DNA from: Shimia_B sp039815465
GTDB taxonomy: Bacteria > Pseudomonadota > Alphaproteobacteria > Rhodobacterales > Rhodobacteraceae
Assembly (NCBI GenBank): GCA_039815465.1
Contig: JBCBZG010000001.1
Location: forward strand, 255,287-319,286
Direction of reading: 5' to 3'
Length of the DNA stretch: 64,000 nt
Under the pieces are notes generated by a model. The model searched no databases, was not told the DNA's origin, and saw only the letters and a program-made list of their open reading frames with translations. Positions 9,959 through 18,506 of the stretch are shown piece after piece. The position numbers and the translations under genes are program-made. Position 1 is the stretch's first letter; each line of letters begins with the position of its first letter.

Positions 9959-10923
9959 CGCGGCCCCCGGGCCCCATAGCGCTCAGCTGTGGGGAGCCTG
10001 CGGGCATCGGCCCCGAAATCGCCCAGCGCGCGTGGGAGACGCTGCGCGCAGAGGTTCCGTTTCTCTGGGTGGGCGACCCGGCTCACCTGCCCCTCGATCT
10101 GCCCTGGGCTGCCGTTTCAACGCCAGCGGAGGCCGCGACAGTGGCGCCGGACGCCATGCCGGTCTGGCCCGTCCCCTTTGCCGGTGCTGCGCAACGCGGC
10201 ACAGCCGATCCGGATAATGCCCCAGGCGTCATCGCTGCCATTGAGGAGGCCGTGCGCCTCGTCCAGGCGGGCGACGCACGAGCTGTCTGCACCGCCCCCA
10301 TCCACAAAGCTGCGCTTCAGGACGGCGCGGGCTTCGCCTATCCCGGCCATACGGAATTCCTGGCCGCGCTCGCAGGCGTCGACAGCGTCGTCATGATGCT
10401 TGCCTGCGCCGAGTTGCGCGTGGTGCCCGCGACCATCCACATCCCGCTGAGCGAGGTGCCCGCCGCGTTGACCGAAAAGCTACTGCGCGACCAAGTGCGC
10501 ATCACCCATGACGCGCTGCGCCGGGATTTCGGTCTTCCCACCCCACGCATTGCCATTGCCGGGCTCAACCCCCACGCGGGCGAGGACGGGAAGATGGGCC
10601 GCGAGGAGCTAGATTGGATGCGCGCCGCGGTGGCGCGTCTGGCGGCCGATGGCTACGCCGTAACGGGGCCCCACCCCGCCGACACGATGTTCCACGCCCG
10701 CGCGCGCGCGGGCTACGACGTGGCCATCTGCGCCTATCACGACCAGGCGCTCATCCCGATCAAGACGCTCGACTTCGACGGCGGTGTGAACGTTACCCTA
10801 GGTCTGCCCTTTGTGCGCACCTCGCCCGACCACGGCACCGCCTTTGACATCGCAGGCCAGGGAATCGCCCGGCCCGACAGCCTGATCGCAGCGCTTCGCC
10901 TAGCGCAAGAGATGGGGGCATAG
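9955..10923 (+). CDS. pdxA: 4-hydroxythreonine-4-phosphate dehydrogenase
   Basis: Catalyses NAD-dependent oxidation and decarboxylation of 4-hydroxythreonine 4-phosphate in the DXP-dependent vitamin B6 pathway. 322 residues. Visible signatures are CTAPIHKAALQ, YPGHTEFLAAL, GLNPHAGEDG and AYHDQALIPIK; the histidines in the last three belong to the metal and substrate site. The family end motif PFVRTSPDHGTAFDIAG is intact. It starts inside the surA stop (ATGA) and is followed directly by rsmA. Confidence 0.94.
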   Translation: MTRPPGPIALSCGEPAGIGPEIAQRAWETLRAEVPFLWVGDPAHLPLDLPWAAVSTPAEAATVAPDAMPVWPVPFAGAAQRGTADPDNAPGVIAAIEEAVRLVQAGDARAVCTAPIHKAALQDGAGFAYPGHTEFLAALAGVDSVVMMLACAELRVVPATIHIPLSEVPAALTEKLLRDQVRITHDALRRDFGLPTPRIAIAGLNPHAGEDGKMGREELDWMRAAVARLAADGYAVTGPHPADTMFHARARAGYDVAICAYHDQALIPIKTLDFDGGVNVTLGLPFVRTSPDHGTAFDIAGQGIARPDSLIAALRLAQEMGA

Positions 10924-11763
10924 ATGGCACGCATCGACACCCTGCCTCCCCTGCGGGAGGTGATCGCCACCCACGGGCTTGCGGCCAAAAAGTCGCTGGG
11001 TCAGAACTTTCTCCTCGACCTTAACCTGACCGCCAAAATCGCGCGCCAGGCGGGCGATCTCAGCGGGTGCGACGTGCTCGAAATCGGGCCGGGGCCCGGG
11101 GGGCTCACCCGGGGGCTCCTGGCCGAAGGCGCGCGCCGCGTCGTGGCCATCGAAAAAGACACGCGCTGCCTGCCCGCGTTAGCAGAAATCGCGGAGGCCT
11201 ATCCGGGCCAGCTTGAGGTGCTCAACACCGACGCGCTCACGCTCGAGGCCACACAGCACCTCAATGCGCCGATCCGCGTCGTCGCCAACCTGCCCTACAA
11301 TGTGGGGACGGAGCTTTTCACCCGCTGGCTGTCACCGCCTGCTTGGCCCCCGTTTTGGCAAAGCCTGACGCTCATGTTCCAAAAGGAGGTCGCGCAAAGG
11401 ATCACAGCGGCGCCGGGCTCCAAGGCCTATGGGCGGCTCGCGATCCTGGCGCAGTGGCGCGCGGATGCGCAGATCGTCATGACGCTGCCGCCGGAAGCGT
11501 TCCAACCGGCGCCCAAAGTCCATTCTGCCGTGGTGCACGTGACCGCCCTGGCGCAACCGCGCTACCCGGCAGATGCGGGCACCCTGTCAGCGCTGACGGC
11601 GCGGGCGTTTGGACAGCGACGCAAGATGCTCCGCGCCAGTCTCAAAGGCCTCGCACCCGATATCGAAGACCGGCTGCACCGCGTAGGCATCCCGCCCACG
11701 TCCCGGGCGGAGGAGATTGACTTGGAACGGTTTTGCGCCCTCGCGCGGGCGCTGAAAGCCTAG
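10924..11763 (+). CDS. rsmA: 16S rRNA (adenine(1518)-N6/adenine(1519)-N6)-dimethyltransferase
   Basis: KsgA/RsmA dimethylates two adjacent adenines in the 3' hairpin of 16S rRNA late in 30S maturation. 279 residues: KKSLGQNFLLD near residue 20, the S-adenosylmethionine loop LEIGPGPGGLTRGLL near 56-70 and the catalytic NLPYN near 121. The C-terminal small domain follows. The ATG directly follows the pdxA stop. It ends 3 bp before the convergent DUF4167 gene. Confidence 0.95.
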   Translation: MARIDTLPPLREVIATHGLAAKKSLGQNFLLDLNLTAKIARQAGDLSGCDVLEIGPGPGGLTRGLLAEGARRVVAIEKDTRCLPALAEIAEAYPGQLEVLNTDALTLEATQHLNAPIRVVANLPYNVGTELFTRWLSPPAWPPFWQSLTLMFQKEVAQRITAAPGSKAYGRLAILAQWRADAQIVMTLPPEAFQPAPKVHSAVVHVTALAQPRYPADAGTLSALTARAFGQRRKMLRASLKGLAPDIEDRLHRVGIPPTSRAEEIDLERFCALARALKA

Positions 11764-11766
11764 GCT

Positions 11767-12315
11767 TTATTCTGCTGCTGCGGGCGTTTCTGGCGCCTCT
11801 GGCGGGGCCGATTGCGCGGCAGGCTTGCGACGCGTGCGGCTGCGCTTGGGCTTAGGCGCGCTTTCTGGCGTTTCCACGAGACCGCTGTCGCCCTCAGGCT
11901 CGATCACATCGGGCTGATCTTGTTGAGCGGGGTCCGCCGTTGCTGCCGCAGGGGCCGGGGCGGGTGCGTCAGCCTCTTTCTGCTGCTGCTCGGCACGGTC
12001 ACGATCCCGTTCCGCCTGGCGTTCACGGTTCTGACGCTCCTGCTCCTCGCGGCGGGCGTCTTGCTCCTTTTGCGCTTCGCTCAAAAGGCGTGTGTAATGC
12101 TCGGCATGCTGCTGAAAATTCTCAGCCGCGACACGGTCGCCAGACAGCTGCGCGTCACGGGTCAGTTGACTATACTTGTCGATAATCTGCTGCGGCGTGC
12201 CGCGCACCTTGCCCTCGGGCCCGGAGCTATCGAAAACGCGGTTGATGATGTTGCCCATCGACCGGTTGTTATTGTTACGGTTTTTAGACCGCGAACGGGA
12301 TTTTGATGATCTCAT
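11767..12315 (-). CDS. DUF4167 domain protein
   Basis: 182 residues. The N-terminal third (basic and asparagine-rich RSKNRNNNNRSMGNI, then RVFDSSGPEGKVRGTPQQI and YSQLTRDAQLSGDRVAAENF) is the DUF4167 domain of alphaproteobacteria, usually found next to prmC and prfA. It is followed by a charged helix with QERQNRERQAERDRDRAEQQQK and a low-complexity Ala/Pro/Glu tail. The basic N-terminus suggests RNA or ribosome association, but the function is not known. It is downstream of prmC on the same strand. Confidence 0.85.
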   Translation of the reverse strand: MRSSKSRSRSKNRNNNNRSMGNIINRVFDSSGPEGKVRGTPQQIIDKYSQLTRDAQLSGDRVAAENFQQHAEHYTRLLSEAQKEQDARREEQERQNRERQAERDRDRAEQQQKEADAPAPAPAAATADPAQQDQPDVIEPEGDSGLVETPESAPKPKRSRTRRKPAAQSAPPEAPETPAAAE

Positions 12316-12497
12316 TAAGTCGCTTCTTTGGCCTGCTGTTGGATCAGGTCGTGACCGCGCTGCGGATCTGGGTCACTGATTTTGCGGCAACCGCGCTGGC
12401 GAGCGGGCTCAGCCGCGCGGTGGGTGTAGGTTGCACGTTGCAGGCGTTCTCGCAACCCAGAATCTGTCCAAAGCCCCCTGACATGCTGCTTTTTCAC
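12315..12497 (-). CDS. possible small ORF linking prmC and the DUF4167 gene
   Basis: A 60-codon frame starting GTG inside the prmC stop (GTGA) and ending TAA one base into the DUF4167 start (TAATG). Both junctions look like the coupled junctions seen elsewhere in this window. The product (starting MKKQHVRGLWTDSG, rich in Arg, Gln and His) matches nothing I recognise, and a frame of this size can occur by chance at this GC content. It may be a real coupled small protein or just an untranslated spacer. Confidence 0.25.
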   Translation of the reverse strand: MKKQHVRGLWTDSGLRERLQRATYTHRAAEPARQRGCRKISDPDPQRGHDLIQQQAKEAT

Positions 12498-13327
12498 GAC
12501 AATTCGCGGATTTTGGCCAACAGGACGCGGTCGCGCCTATCCAGATCGGGAATCAGTCGCAGGTCCGTCCACCCGGCAGCCGCGGCGATGGCATACACGT
12601 CCGCGCCCTGCCCGGCCCCAAACTCCACAATCACGCGGCCGCCGGGGTTCAGATGCGCCGCCGCCCCCGCAAAGATCGCGCGATAGGCGCTCAGCCCATC
12701 ACCGCCATCGGTGAGCGCCACGCGCGGTTCGTGCCGGATTTCGCGCCCGAGGCGCTTGTGATCGTCGTCCGGGATATAGGGTGGGTTCGAGATGATGAGA
12801 TCAAATCGCCCCTCCACCCCCTCGAACCAAGTCGCGCGGGTGATATGAGCCCGCCGTGTCACGCCCAATCGCCGCGCGTTCTTTTCAGCCATCGCCAACG
12901 CCCCGATGGAGACATCAGTGCCCGTGCCCGTAGCCTCGGGACGTTCCGCAAGCAGCGTCAAAAGGATCGCGCCGGAGCCCACCCCAATGTCGAGCACGGT
13001 CGAAAACGGCGCCTCAAGCGCGGTGGCCACCGCAATCTCGGTCTCTGGCCGGGGGTCGAGCACATCGCTCGTGACGTAAAAGGCACGGCCATAGAACTCC
13101 CGCTCACCGATCAGGTGGGACACCGGCACATATTTGGCCCGCTTTACAACCAGGGTCGTAAGCCTGGCGACGGTGTCCGCGGGGAGCTCCCTGGTCGTGT
13201 CCTCGAGCATCAGCCTGTCGCGCGGCACACCCAGCGCATGGGCGGTCAGCCATTTGGCATCCCGCGCCCCGCCCTCGATATGCGAAAGCGCCGCGCGCGC
13301 CTGGCTCAACGCCTCGGCGAGTGTCAC
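12494..13327 (-). CDS. prmC: peptide chain release factor N5-glutamine methyltransferase
   Basis: Methylates the glutamine of the GGQ motif in release factors 1 and 2. 277 residues: an N-terminal helical substrate-binding domain (about 1-80), then a Rossmann methyltransferase with DIGVGSGAILLTLL near 115-130 and the catalytic ISNPPYIPDDD near 185. The GTG start overlaps the prfA stop (GTGA), so the modifying enzyme is coupled to one of its own substrates, a classic arrangement. Confidence 0.95.
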   Translation of the reverse strand: MTLAEALSQARAALSHIEGGARDAKWLTAHALGVPRDRLMLEDTTRELPADTVARLTTLVVKRAKYVPVSHLIGEREFYGRAFYVTSDVLDPRPETEIAVATALEAPFSTVLDIGVGSGAILLTLLAERPEATGTGTDVSIGALAMAEKNARRLGVTRRAHITRATWFEGVEGRFDLIISNPPYIPDDDHKRLGREIRHEPRVALTDGGDGLSAYRAIFAGAAAHLNPGGRVIVEFGAGQGADVYAIAAAAGWTDLRLIPDLDRRDRVLLAKIRELS

Positions 13328-14373
13328 CCCTCCATCTCCGCGAGGGCCCGCGCTTGCGCCTCCGCTTGGAGCGCCTCGACCGTCTCCGTGAGGTCGCCAC
13401 CAATAATGGCATCGAGCTTATAGAGCGTCAGGTTGATGCGGTGGTCGGTCATGCGCCCTTGGGGGAAGTTATAGGTGCGGATGCGCTCGGACCGATCGCC
13501 GGAGCCGACCTGCGATTTCCGATCCGCAGAGCGTTCCCCGTCAATGCGCTGGCGTTCAGCATCATAGAGCCGTGCTTTGAGCACCTGCATGGCAATCTCG
13601 CGGTTGCGGTGCTGGGATTTCTCGGAACTCGTGACGACGATCCCAGACGGGATATGCGTGATCCGCACGGCGGAGTCTGTGGTGTTCACGTGCTGCCCAC
13701 CTGCGCCGGAGGCCCGCATCGTGTCTATGCGGATGTCCTGGGCATCGATGTGGATATCGACATCTTCTGCTTCTGGCAGCACCGCCACTGTCGCGGCGGA
13801 TGTGTGGATGCGCCCGCCGCTTTCGGTCGTGGGCACCCGCTGCACGCGGTGCACGCCGCTTTCATACTTTAACTTTGCAAAGACGCCCTCGCCCGTGATG
13901 TGGGCCACGACCTCTTTGATGCCGCCAAGCTCCGTCGCTTGCTCCTCGACGATGTCGAATTTCCAGCCCTGCGCTTCGGCGTAGCGCTGGTACATCCGCA
14001 AGAGGTCACCAGCAAACAGCGACGCTTCATCCCCGCCCGTCCCAGGCCGAATTTCAATCATCGCAGGCCGCGCGTCGGCGGCGTCCTTGGGCAAAAGCGC
14101 GATGCGCAGCGCGTGCTCCAACTCCGGCAGGCGCGCGCGGAGCTTTGGCAGTTCCTCCTCTGCCAGTTCCTTCATGTCAGGATCGGCAAGCATCTCCTCC
14201 GCATCGGCGATGTCGGCTTCCACCTGCTCGTAGGCGCGGATTTGTTCGACGACCGGACGCAGGTCGGAATATTCCTTCCCCAGCTTGGCGATATCGCCCT
14301 CGCCCGTGGCCATGGCGGCCTCCAGGTATTCGAAACGCTGGGTGATCTGCTGGAGAGTGTCCTTGGGCAACAT
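13324..14373 (-). CDS. prfA: peptide chain release factor 1
   Basis: RF1 recognises UAA and UAG stop codons and triggers peptide release. 349 residues. The peptidyl-transferase motif ASGAGGQHVNTTDSAVR lies near 220-236. The PxT-type codon-recognition region reads as RVPTTESGGRIHTS near 182-194, which identifies RF1 rather than RF2. It starts ATG at 14373 and is the first gene of the prfA-prmC-DUF4167 transcript, divergent from a small secreted-protein gene. Confidence 0.96.
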   Translation of the reverse strand: MLPKDTLQQITQRFEYLEAAMATGEGDIAKLGKEYSDLRPVVEQIRAYEQVEADIADAEEMLADPDMKELAEEELPKLRARLPELEHALRIALLPKDAADARPAMIEIRPGTGGDEASLFAGDLLRMYQRYAEAQGWKFDIVEEQATELGGIKEVVAHITGEGVFAKLKYESGVHRVQRVPTTESGGRIHTSAATVAVLPEAEDVDIHIDAQDIRIDTMRASGAGGQHVNTTDSAVRITHIPSGIVVTSSEKSQHRNREIAMQVLKARLYDAERQRIDGERSADRKSQVGSGDRSERIRTYNFPQGRMTDHRINLTLYKLDAIIGGDLTETVEALQAEAQARALAEMEG

Positions 14374-14435
14374 ATTGCTCAGGTGCGCTAAGCTGTCGCT
14401 TTGGTCAAGAGCGGGTCGGTGTTACGCTATCATTC

Positions 14436-14657
14436 ATGCGACACATTCTTCTTATCCTCACACTTACGGCCAGTGCAGCGGGGGCGGAGTCAAACCCCGC
14501 GCTCGATTGCTGGTGCCGCGGCTCCACCGGTGAGCGTTTTGAGATGGGGGACGTGACCTGCTTTACGATCAGCGGGCGCACCTTCACTGCGCAGTGCCAA
14601 ATGAGCCTCAACGTCGCCATGTGGCGGGAACTGAGCGAAGGCTGCATCGTCAGCTAA
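14436..14657 (+). CDS. small secreted cysteine-rich protein
   Basis: 73 residues of unknown function. An N-terminal signal peptide (MRHILLILTLTASAAGAES, cleavage around residue 17-18) is followed by a mature part of about 55 residues with five cysteines, in LDCWCRG, VTCFTI, AQCQMS and a C-terminal GCIVS. This suggests a small disulfide-bonded periplasmic protein. It stands alone, divergent from prfA and convergent with the DUF1499 gene 21 bp downstream. Confidence 0.65.
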   Translation: MRHILLILTLTASAAGAESNPALDCWCRGSTGERFEMGDVTCFTISGRTFTAQCQMSLNVAMWRELSEGCIVS

Positions 14658-14678
14658 GCCCAGTCGGCTGAGTGGCCC

Positions 14679-15092
14679 TTACGCGTCTGAATCGATGCGC
14701 GCTGCGTCGAGCCAGCTTTCGACGCGCTTGCGGTTCATGGCGAAGTCGCGTCGACCATACACAAGATGGCTCGACACGTGCAGGGTGTCGCCCTCCTGCC
14801 AGACGTGAACTATATCTGGAAACGCCCACACCGCCGTGCGCGTCGCGTAGACGCCGTCCCCAAAGTCCGTGACCCGCGGTTCAGCGAGGATCGCAGCCTC
14901 CAACGCGCCTTGGTCGAATTGCGCGCCCGGGCGCACAGCGTAAAAGCCGCCCTCTGACGGGTAGTCGCCAACGGGTTGCGGCGCGGGCCGCCCTACGCCT
15001 GATGTCGGACCCACAGGGGTAAACCGGACATAGGCCATGGCCAACAAGACCAGCGCAGCCAGGACGCCCACGATGATGATGAGGGTTTTCAT
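14679..15092 (-). CDS. DUF1499 domain protein
   Basis: 137 residues: one N-terminal membrane anchor (about 3-22, IIIVGVLAALVLLAMAYV), a proline-rich linker, then the DUF1499 fold with FGDGVYATRTAVWAFPDIVHV and a C-terminal RKRVESWLDA. DUF1499 proteins are membrane-anchored and their biochemical role is unknown. It lies 3 bp after the stop of the first ureohydrolase gene on the same strand, so it may be co-transcribed. Confidence 0.8.
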   Translation of the reverse strand: MKTLIIIVGVLAALVLLAMAYVRFTPVGPTSGVGRPAPQPVGDYPSEGGFYAVRPGAQFDQGALEAAILAEPRVTDFGDGVYATRTAVWAFPDIVHVWQEGDTLHVSSHLVYGRRDFAMNRKRVESWLDAARIDSDA

Positions 15093-15095
15093 AGC

Positions 15096-16037
15096 TCAGC
15101 GATATGGGACGCCGGGCAAGATCGACAACAGCTCAAAAACCAGGTTCGCCCCCACAAGCGCCGTGTTGCCCGACGGATCATAAGGCGGGGAGACTTCGAC
15201 CAGGTCGCAGCCTACCACGTTGAGACCACGCAGACCGCGAATGAACTCCATCGCTTGCCACGTCGTCAACCCCCCGATTTCAGGCGTCCCAGTACCGGGC
15301 GCAAAGGCGGGGTCGAGGCTGTCGATGTCATAGGTGATGTAGGTCGGGTGATCGCCAATCGCAGCCCGGATATCGCTGGCCAGCGGCGCGAGGCTCTGCC
15401 CCCAGATGTCCGGCGCGATGGTCATATTAAAGCCCCAGCCTTGCGCCTCCGTAAAATCCTCAGCCGTGTAGCCGGTGCCGCGCAGGCCCACTTGGTAGAC
15501 TTTTTCAGGGACAATCAGCCCTTCCTCATAGGCGCGGCGAAAGACGGTCCCGTGGGTTTCGCGTTCGCCAAACATCTCGTCATTCACATCGGCATGAGCG
15601 TCCACATGGACGAGCGCCACAGGCCCGTGTTTTTTAGCGATGGCGCGCAAGATCGGCAGCGTTAGCGTGTGGTCCCCGCCAAGGCCCACAGGGATCACGT
15701 CATGGGTGAGGACCTGATCGTAATACTCTGTAATGATGCGAATAGTGTCGCTCAGCGAGAAGGTGTTGATGGGAATATCGCCTAGGTCACCCATCTCCAA
15801 CCCATCAAACGGCGCCGCCCCGGTTTGGATGTTGTAGGGCCGGATCATCGCGCTTTCCTGGCGCAGTTGTTTGGGCCCGAACCGGGTGCCAGAGCGCCAA
15901 GAGGTGCCGATATCGATGGGGATGCCGACGAATGCCACATCGAGCCCCTTTGCGGTCTCGCATGCGGGCAAGCGCATAAAGGTTTGCAGGCCGGAAAACC
16001 GGGCCAGGTCGTTGCCGCTGGTGGGTTGGCTGGGCAT
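15096..16037 (-). CDS. speB: ureohydrolase (agmatinase / guanidinobutyrase-like)
   Basis: Binuclear manganese ureohydrolase of the arginase/agmatinase superfamily, releasing urea from a guanidino compound. 313 residues. Metal-binding motifs are complete: LGGDHTLTLPIL near 128, HVDAHADVND near 150 and YDIDSLDPAFAPGTGTPE near 232. The run YNIQTGAAPFDGLEMGDLGD resembles guanidinopropionase/guanidinobutyrase members as I recall them more than strict agmatinases, so the substrate is uncertain. It lies 81 bp downstream of a paralogue on the same strand, with SD GAGGAG before the ATG. Confidence 0.85.
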   Translation of the reverse strand: MPSQPTSGNDLARFSGLQTFMRLPACETAKGLDVAFVGIPIDIGTSWRSGTRFGPKQLRQESAMIRPYNIQTGAAPFDGLEMGDLGDIPINTFSLSDTIRIITEYYDQVLTHDVIPVGLGGDHTLTLPILRAIAKKHGPVALVHVDAHADVNDEMFGERETHGTVFRRAYEEGLIVPEKVYQVGLRGTGYTAEDFTEAQGWGFNMTIAPDIWGQSLAPLASDIRAAIGDHPTYITYDIDSLDPAFAPGTGTPEIGGLTTWQAMEFIRGLRGLNVVGCDLVEVSPPYDPSGNTALVGANLVFELLSILPGVPYR

Positions 16038-16118
16038 GCGCGTCTCCTCAGACGTGGTGATCGTGGCGCGCGTCGCGCGATAAGTATTTTTGGACGAAAG
16101 AAAGGGGGGGCGTGGCGC

Positions 16119-17090
16119 TCATGTCTGCGCCCGTGTGCGCTTGTTCCAGCAATAGAGACAGCAAAGCTCCATCGCCACTTGCGAGGCCGCGATACCGGTG
16201 CAGTTGCCCACGTCGAAAGGAGGGGAGACCTCAACCACGTCGCCGCCCACCATATTGATCCCCCGCAATGCGCGCAGCATAGCGAGCGCTTGGGCCGAGG
16301 TCAGACCGCCCGAGACGGGCGTGCCCGTTCCCGGAGCGAAAGCCGGGTCGAGACTGTCGATGTCATAGGTGAGGTATACAGGCTTATCCCCGAGAATCGC
16401 TTGGATTTTCGCGACTGCGGCCCGCCAATCATCATGAACCTCCGGCGCGCCGATGATGGGCACCCCGAGCGTGTCGTCGACCACCGTGCGAATGCCCACC
16501 TGGACGGAATGGTCAACATCGATGATCCCCGCCTTCACCGCCTTATAGAACATTGTGCCGTGGTCGATGCGGCTTTCGTCATCGTCGGGCCAGGTGTCGG
16601 TATGGGCGTCAAACTGGAGGAGCGAGATCGGGCCAAACTTCTCCGCATAGGCTTTGAGGATCGGGTAGGTGATGTAGTGGTCGCCGCCAAAGGTCAGCGT
16701 GCCGACATCGGCGGCGAGGATCGTCGCGATATGGGACTGAAGTGCTTTAGGGAAATCCTGTATCTTTGCGTAATCAAACGCCAAATCGCCGTAGTCGATC
16801 AGCGTGTAGTCGCTGAGCGGGTCGATGTCCCAACCGTACGGCGGGTCGCAGGGTTGGAGCGTAGACGCCTCCCGGATCGCCCGGGGCCCGAGCCGCGTGC
16901 CGGGCCGGTTCGTCACGGCCTGATCAAAGGGCACGCCAGTGATGGCCAGGTCCACGCCGGTCAGGTCCTTGGTGTATTTGCGCCGCATAAATGACAGCGC
17001 GCCACCGAAAGCGTTTTCGAACGCGAGCCCGCGCAGGTCGCGGCGGGTAAAGGCGTCATCGACCTCCCGATCTGCATCCGAAAGTGCCAT
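16119..17090 (-). CDS. speB: ureohydrolase paralogue (agmatinase family)
   Basis: Second arginase-superfamily enzyme. 323 residues with the same metal motifs: FGGDHYITYPILKAY, FDAHTDTWPDDD and YDIDSLDPAFAPGTGTPV. The substrate-side regions differ clearly from the downstream paralogue (PCDPPYGWDIDPLSDY in place of its YNIQTG segment), so the two probably have different substrates. Its ATG overlaps the aminotransferase stop by one base (TAATG), which couples it to that gene. The context suggests guanidino-compound degradation followed by transamination. Confidence 0.85.
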   Translation of the reverse strand: MALSDADREVDDAFTRRDLRGLAFENAFGGALSFMRRKYTKDLTGVDLAITGVPFDQAVTNRPGTRLGPRAIREASTLQPCDPPYGWDIDPLSDYTLIDYGDLAFDYAKIQDFPKALQSHIATILAADVGTLTFGGDHYITYPILKAYAEKFGPISLLQFDAHTDTWPDDDESRIDHGTMFYKAVKAGIIDVDHSVQVGIRTVVDDTLGVPIIGAPEVHDDWRAAVAKIQAILGDKPVYLTYDIDSLDPAFAPGTGTPVSGGLTSAQALAMLRALRGINMVGGDVVEVSPPFDVGNCTGIAASQVAMELCCLYCWNKRTRAQT

Positions 17091-18436
17091 TAGCTGATCC
17101 TCACCCCATTGCGTGTCAGGTTATCTGCGACCTCCCGGATCGCCAGCGCGAGGGTTTCCACTGTGAACGCAACCTCCGCCTCGCTGATCGTCAGCGCCGG
17201 TGACATGACGTTCAGGTGGCCGAGCGGACGCACCAGAAGACCGCGTTTTTGCGCTGCATCCGACACGAGCCGCCCGATATCGAGTTCGTCGGGTAAGAGT
17301 TCGAGCGTCTCTTTGTCAGCCACATTTTCCACGCACCCAATCAGCGCCTCGCCCCGCACGTCGCCGACCAGCGGCAGGTCGCGGAGCGTTGCGAGCCCCT
17401 CCTGAAACAGCGCGCCAATACCCAGCGCGCGGGCACAGAGCCCTTCGCGTTCGATGATTTCGATGTTCTTGAGCGCCGCGGCGCAGGCCACAGGGTGCCC
17501 AGAGTAGGTAAAGCCTGACGTGTACCAGCGTGGCTCCGCCGTCAGCGTCTCCCATATCTCTTCGCTGAACAGCATGGCGCCGATAGGCTGGTAGCCCGAT
17601 GATAGCCCCTTGGCGCAGCACAGGATGTCGGGGACCACGTCGTAGCGGTCGTCGCTGGCGAACATATGGCCCAGGCGGCCAAAGGCGGTGACGACCTCGT
17701 CCGTGACGACGAGGATCCCGTGTTTGCGGCAGGTGGCGGCCATGGCTTTCAGGTAGCCCTCGGGCGGCATGATGACCCCGCCGGAGGCTTGGATCGGTTC
17801 GGCAAAGAACGCGGCGATTTTTTCCGCGCCGATCTCCGCAATCTTGGCCTCAAGCTCCGCCACGCAGCTTTCCACCGTCGCGCCGCCACGCAGCGTGTCG
17901 GGGGCGGAGATATGGTGGATCGTATCCGCCTCGTACCGAAACTCAGGCGCGCGGTCGCCGTCGCGGTTGCCGAGCGACATGCTGATATGGGTGGCGCCGT
18001 GATAGGCGTGCTCCCGCGCGATCATGTGGACGCGGTCTGTGTGACCCCGGGCGGCTTGGACGAAACAGGCCATGCGGTAGGCGCTGTCGATGGCCGTCGA
18101 GCCGCCGGTGGTGAAATGGACATGGGTGAGGCCCGTGGGCGCGAGATGCGCCAGCCGCGCCGACAGGGCCGCCCCCGGAGCGTTCGACATGTCGCCAAAG
18201 GTCGACGAAAACGCGAGCTTTTCGGCCTGCTCCGCAATCGCGTCCGCCATTTCCCGACGTCCAAGACCGATGTTGGTGCACCAGAGCCCACCGACCGCAT
18301 CAAGGTACTTGTTGCCGTGGATATCCCAGATCTCGCAGCCCTTGCCGCGATCGACGACCACGGGCGGGACGTCCGCGCCCGTGAACTGCCATGGCCGCAG
18401 AGCATGAGCCATGTCCATTTGAGCGAGATCGTTCAT
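17090..18436 (-). CDS. class III pyridoxal-phosphate aminotransferase
   Basis: Omega-amino-acid/pyruvate-type aminotransferase of fold type I. 448 residues. Visible are GGSTAIDSAYRMA (phosphate-binding region), REHAYHGATHISMS, the cofactor aspartate in VVTDEVVTAFGRLG, and the Schiff-base lysine in CCAKGLSSGYQPIGA near 281. The ATG at 18436 has a perfect AGGAGGA about 8 nt upstream. The neighbours (M20 amidohydrolase upstream, two ureohydrolases downstream) fit an enzyme that deaminates an amino acid made by urea removal, such as 4-aminobutyrate or beta-alanine; this is inference. Confidence 0.88.
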   Translation of the reverse strand: MNDLAQMDMAHALRPWQFTGADVPPVVVDRGKGCEIWDIHGNKYLDAVGGLWCTNIGLGRREMADAIAEQAEKLAFSSTFGDMSNAPGAALSARLAHLAPTGLTHVHFTTGGSTAIDSAYRMACFVQAARGHTDRVHMIAREHAYHGATHISMSLGNRDGDRAPEFRYEADTIHHISAPDTLRGGATVESCVAELEAKIAEIGAEKIAAFFAEPIQASGGVIMPPEGYLKAMAATCRKHGILVVTDEVVTAFGRLGHMFASDDRYDVVPDILCCAKGLSSGYQPIGAMLFSEEIWETLTAEPRWYTSGFTYSGHPVACAAALKNIEIIEREGLCARALGIGALFQEGLATLRDLPLVGDVRGEALIGCVENVADKETLELLPDELDIGRLVSDAAQKRGLLVRPLGHLNVMSPALTISEAEVAFTVETLALAIREVADNLTRNGVRIS

Positions 18437-18470
18437 GCCGCAGTCCTCCTGTGCGTCGGGGTGGAGCTGA

Positions 18471-18488
18471 CAAAACGCAAGCGTTTTG
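18471..18488. repeat. AT-rich hairpin between amidohydrolase and aminotransferase genes
   Basis: CAAAACGC and GCGTTTTG face each other across two bases, forming an 8-bp stem. It lies in the 70-bp gap after the M20 amidohydrolase stop and before the aminotransferase ribosome site. It belongs to a loose set of AT-rich hairpins that stand out in this GC-rich sequence. It could be an attenuator or an RNA-processing site. Confidence 0.5.
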
Positions 18489-18506
18489 CAGCGGGGTGGG
18501 CCGCGC

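Noticed and set aside
9955..10923. pdxA as a PdxA2-type acid-sugar enzyme linked to the DUF1537 kinase
   Set aside because: It sits in the standard surA-pdxA-rsmA context 31 kb from the kinase and looks like the vitamin B6 enzyme.
15825..16994. Long plus-strand open frame across the two ureohydrolase genes
   Set aside because: Antisense to two genes with complete metal motifs; the product has no family features.
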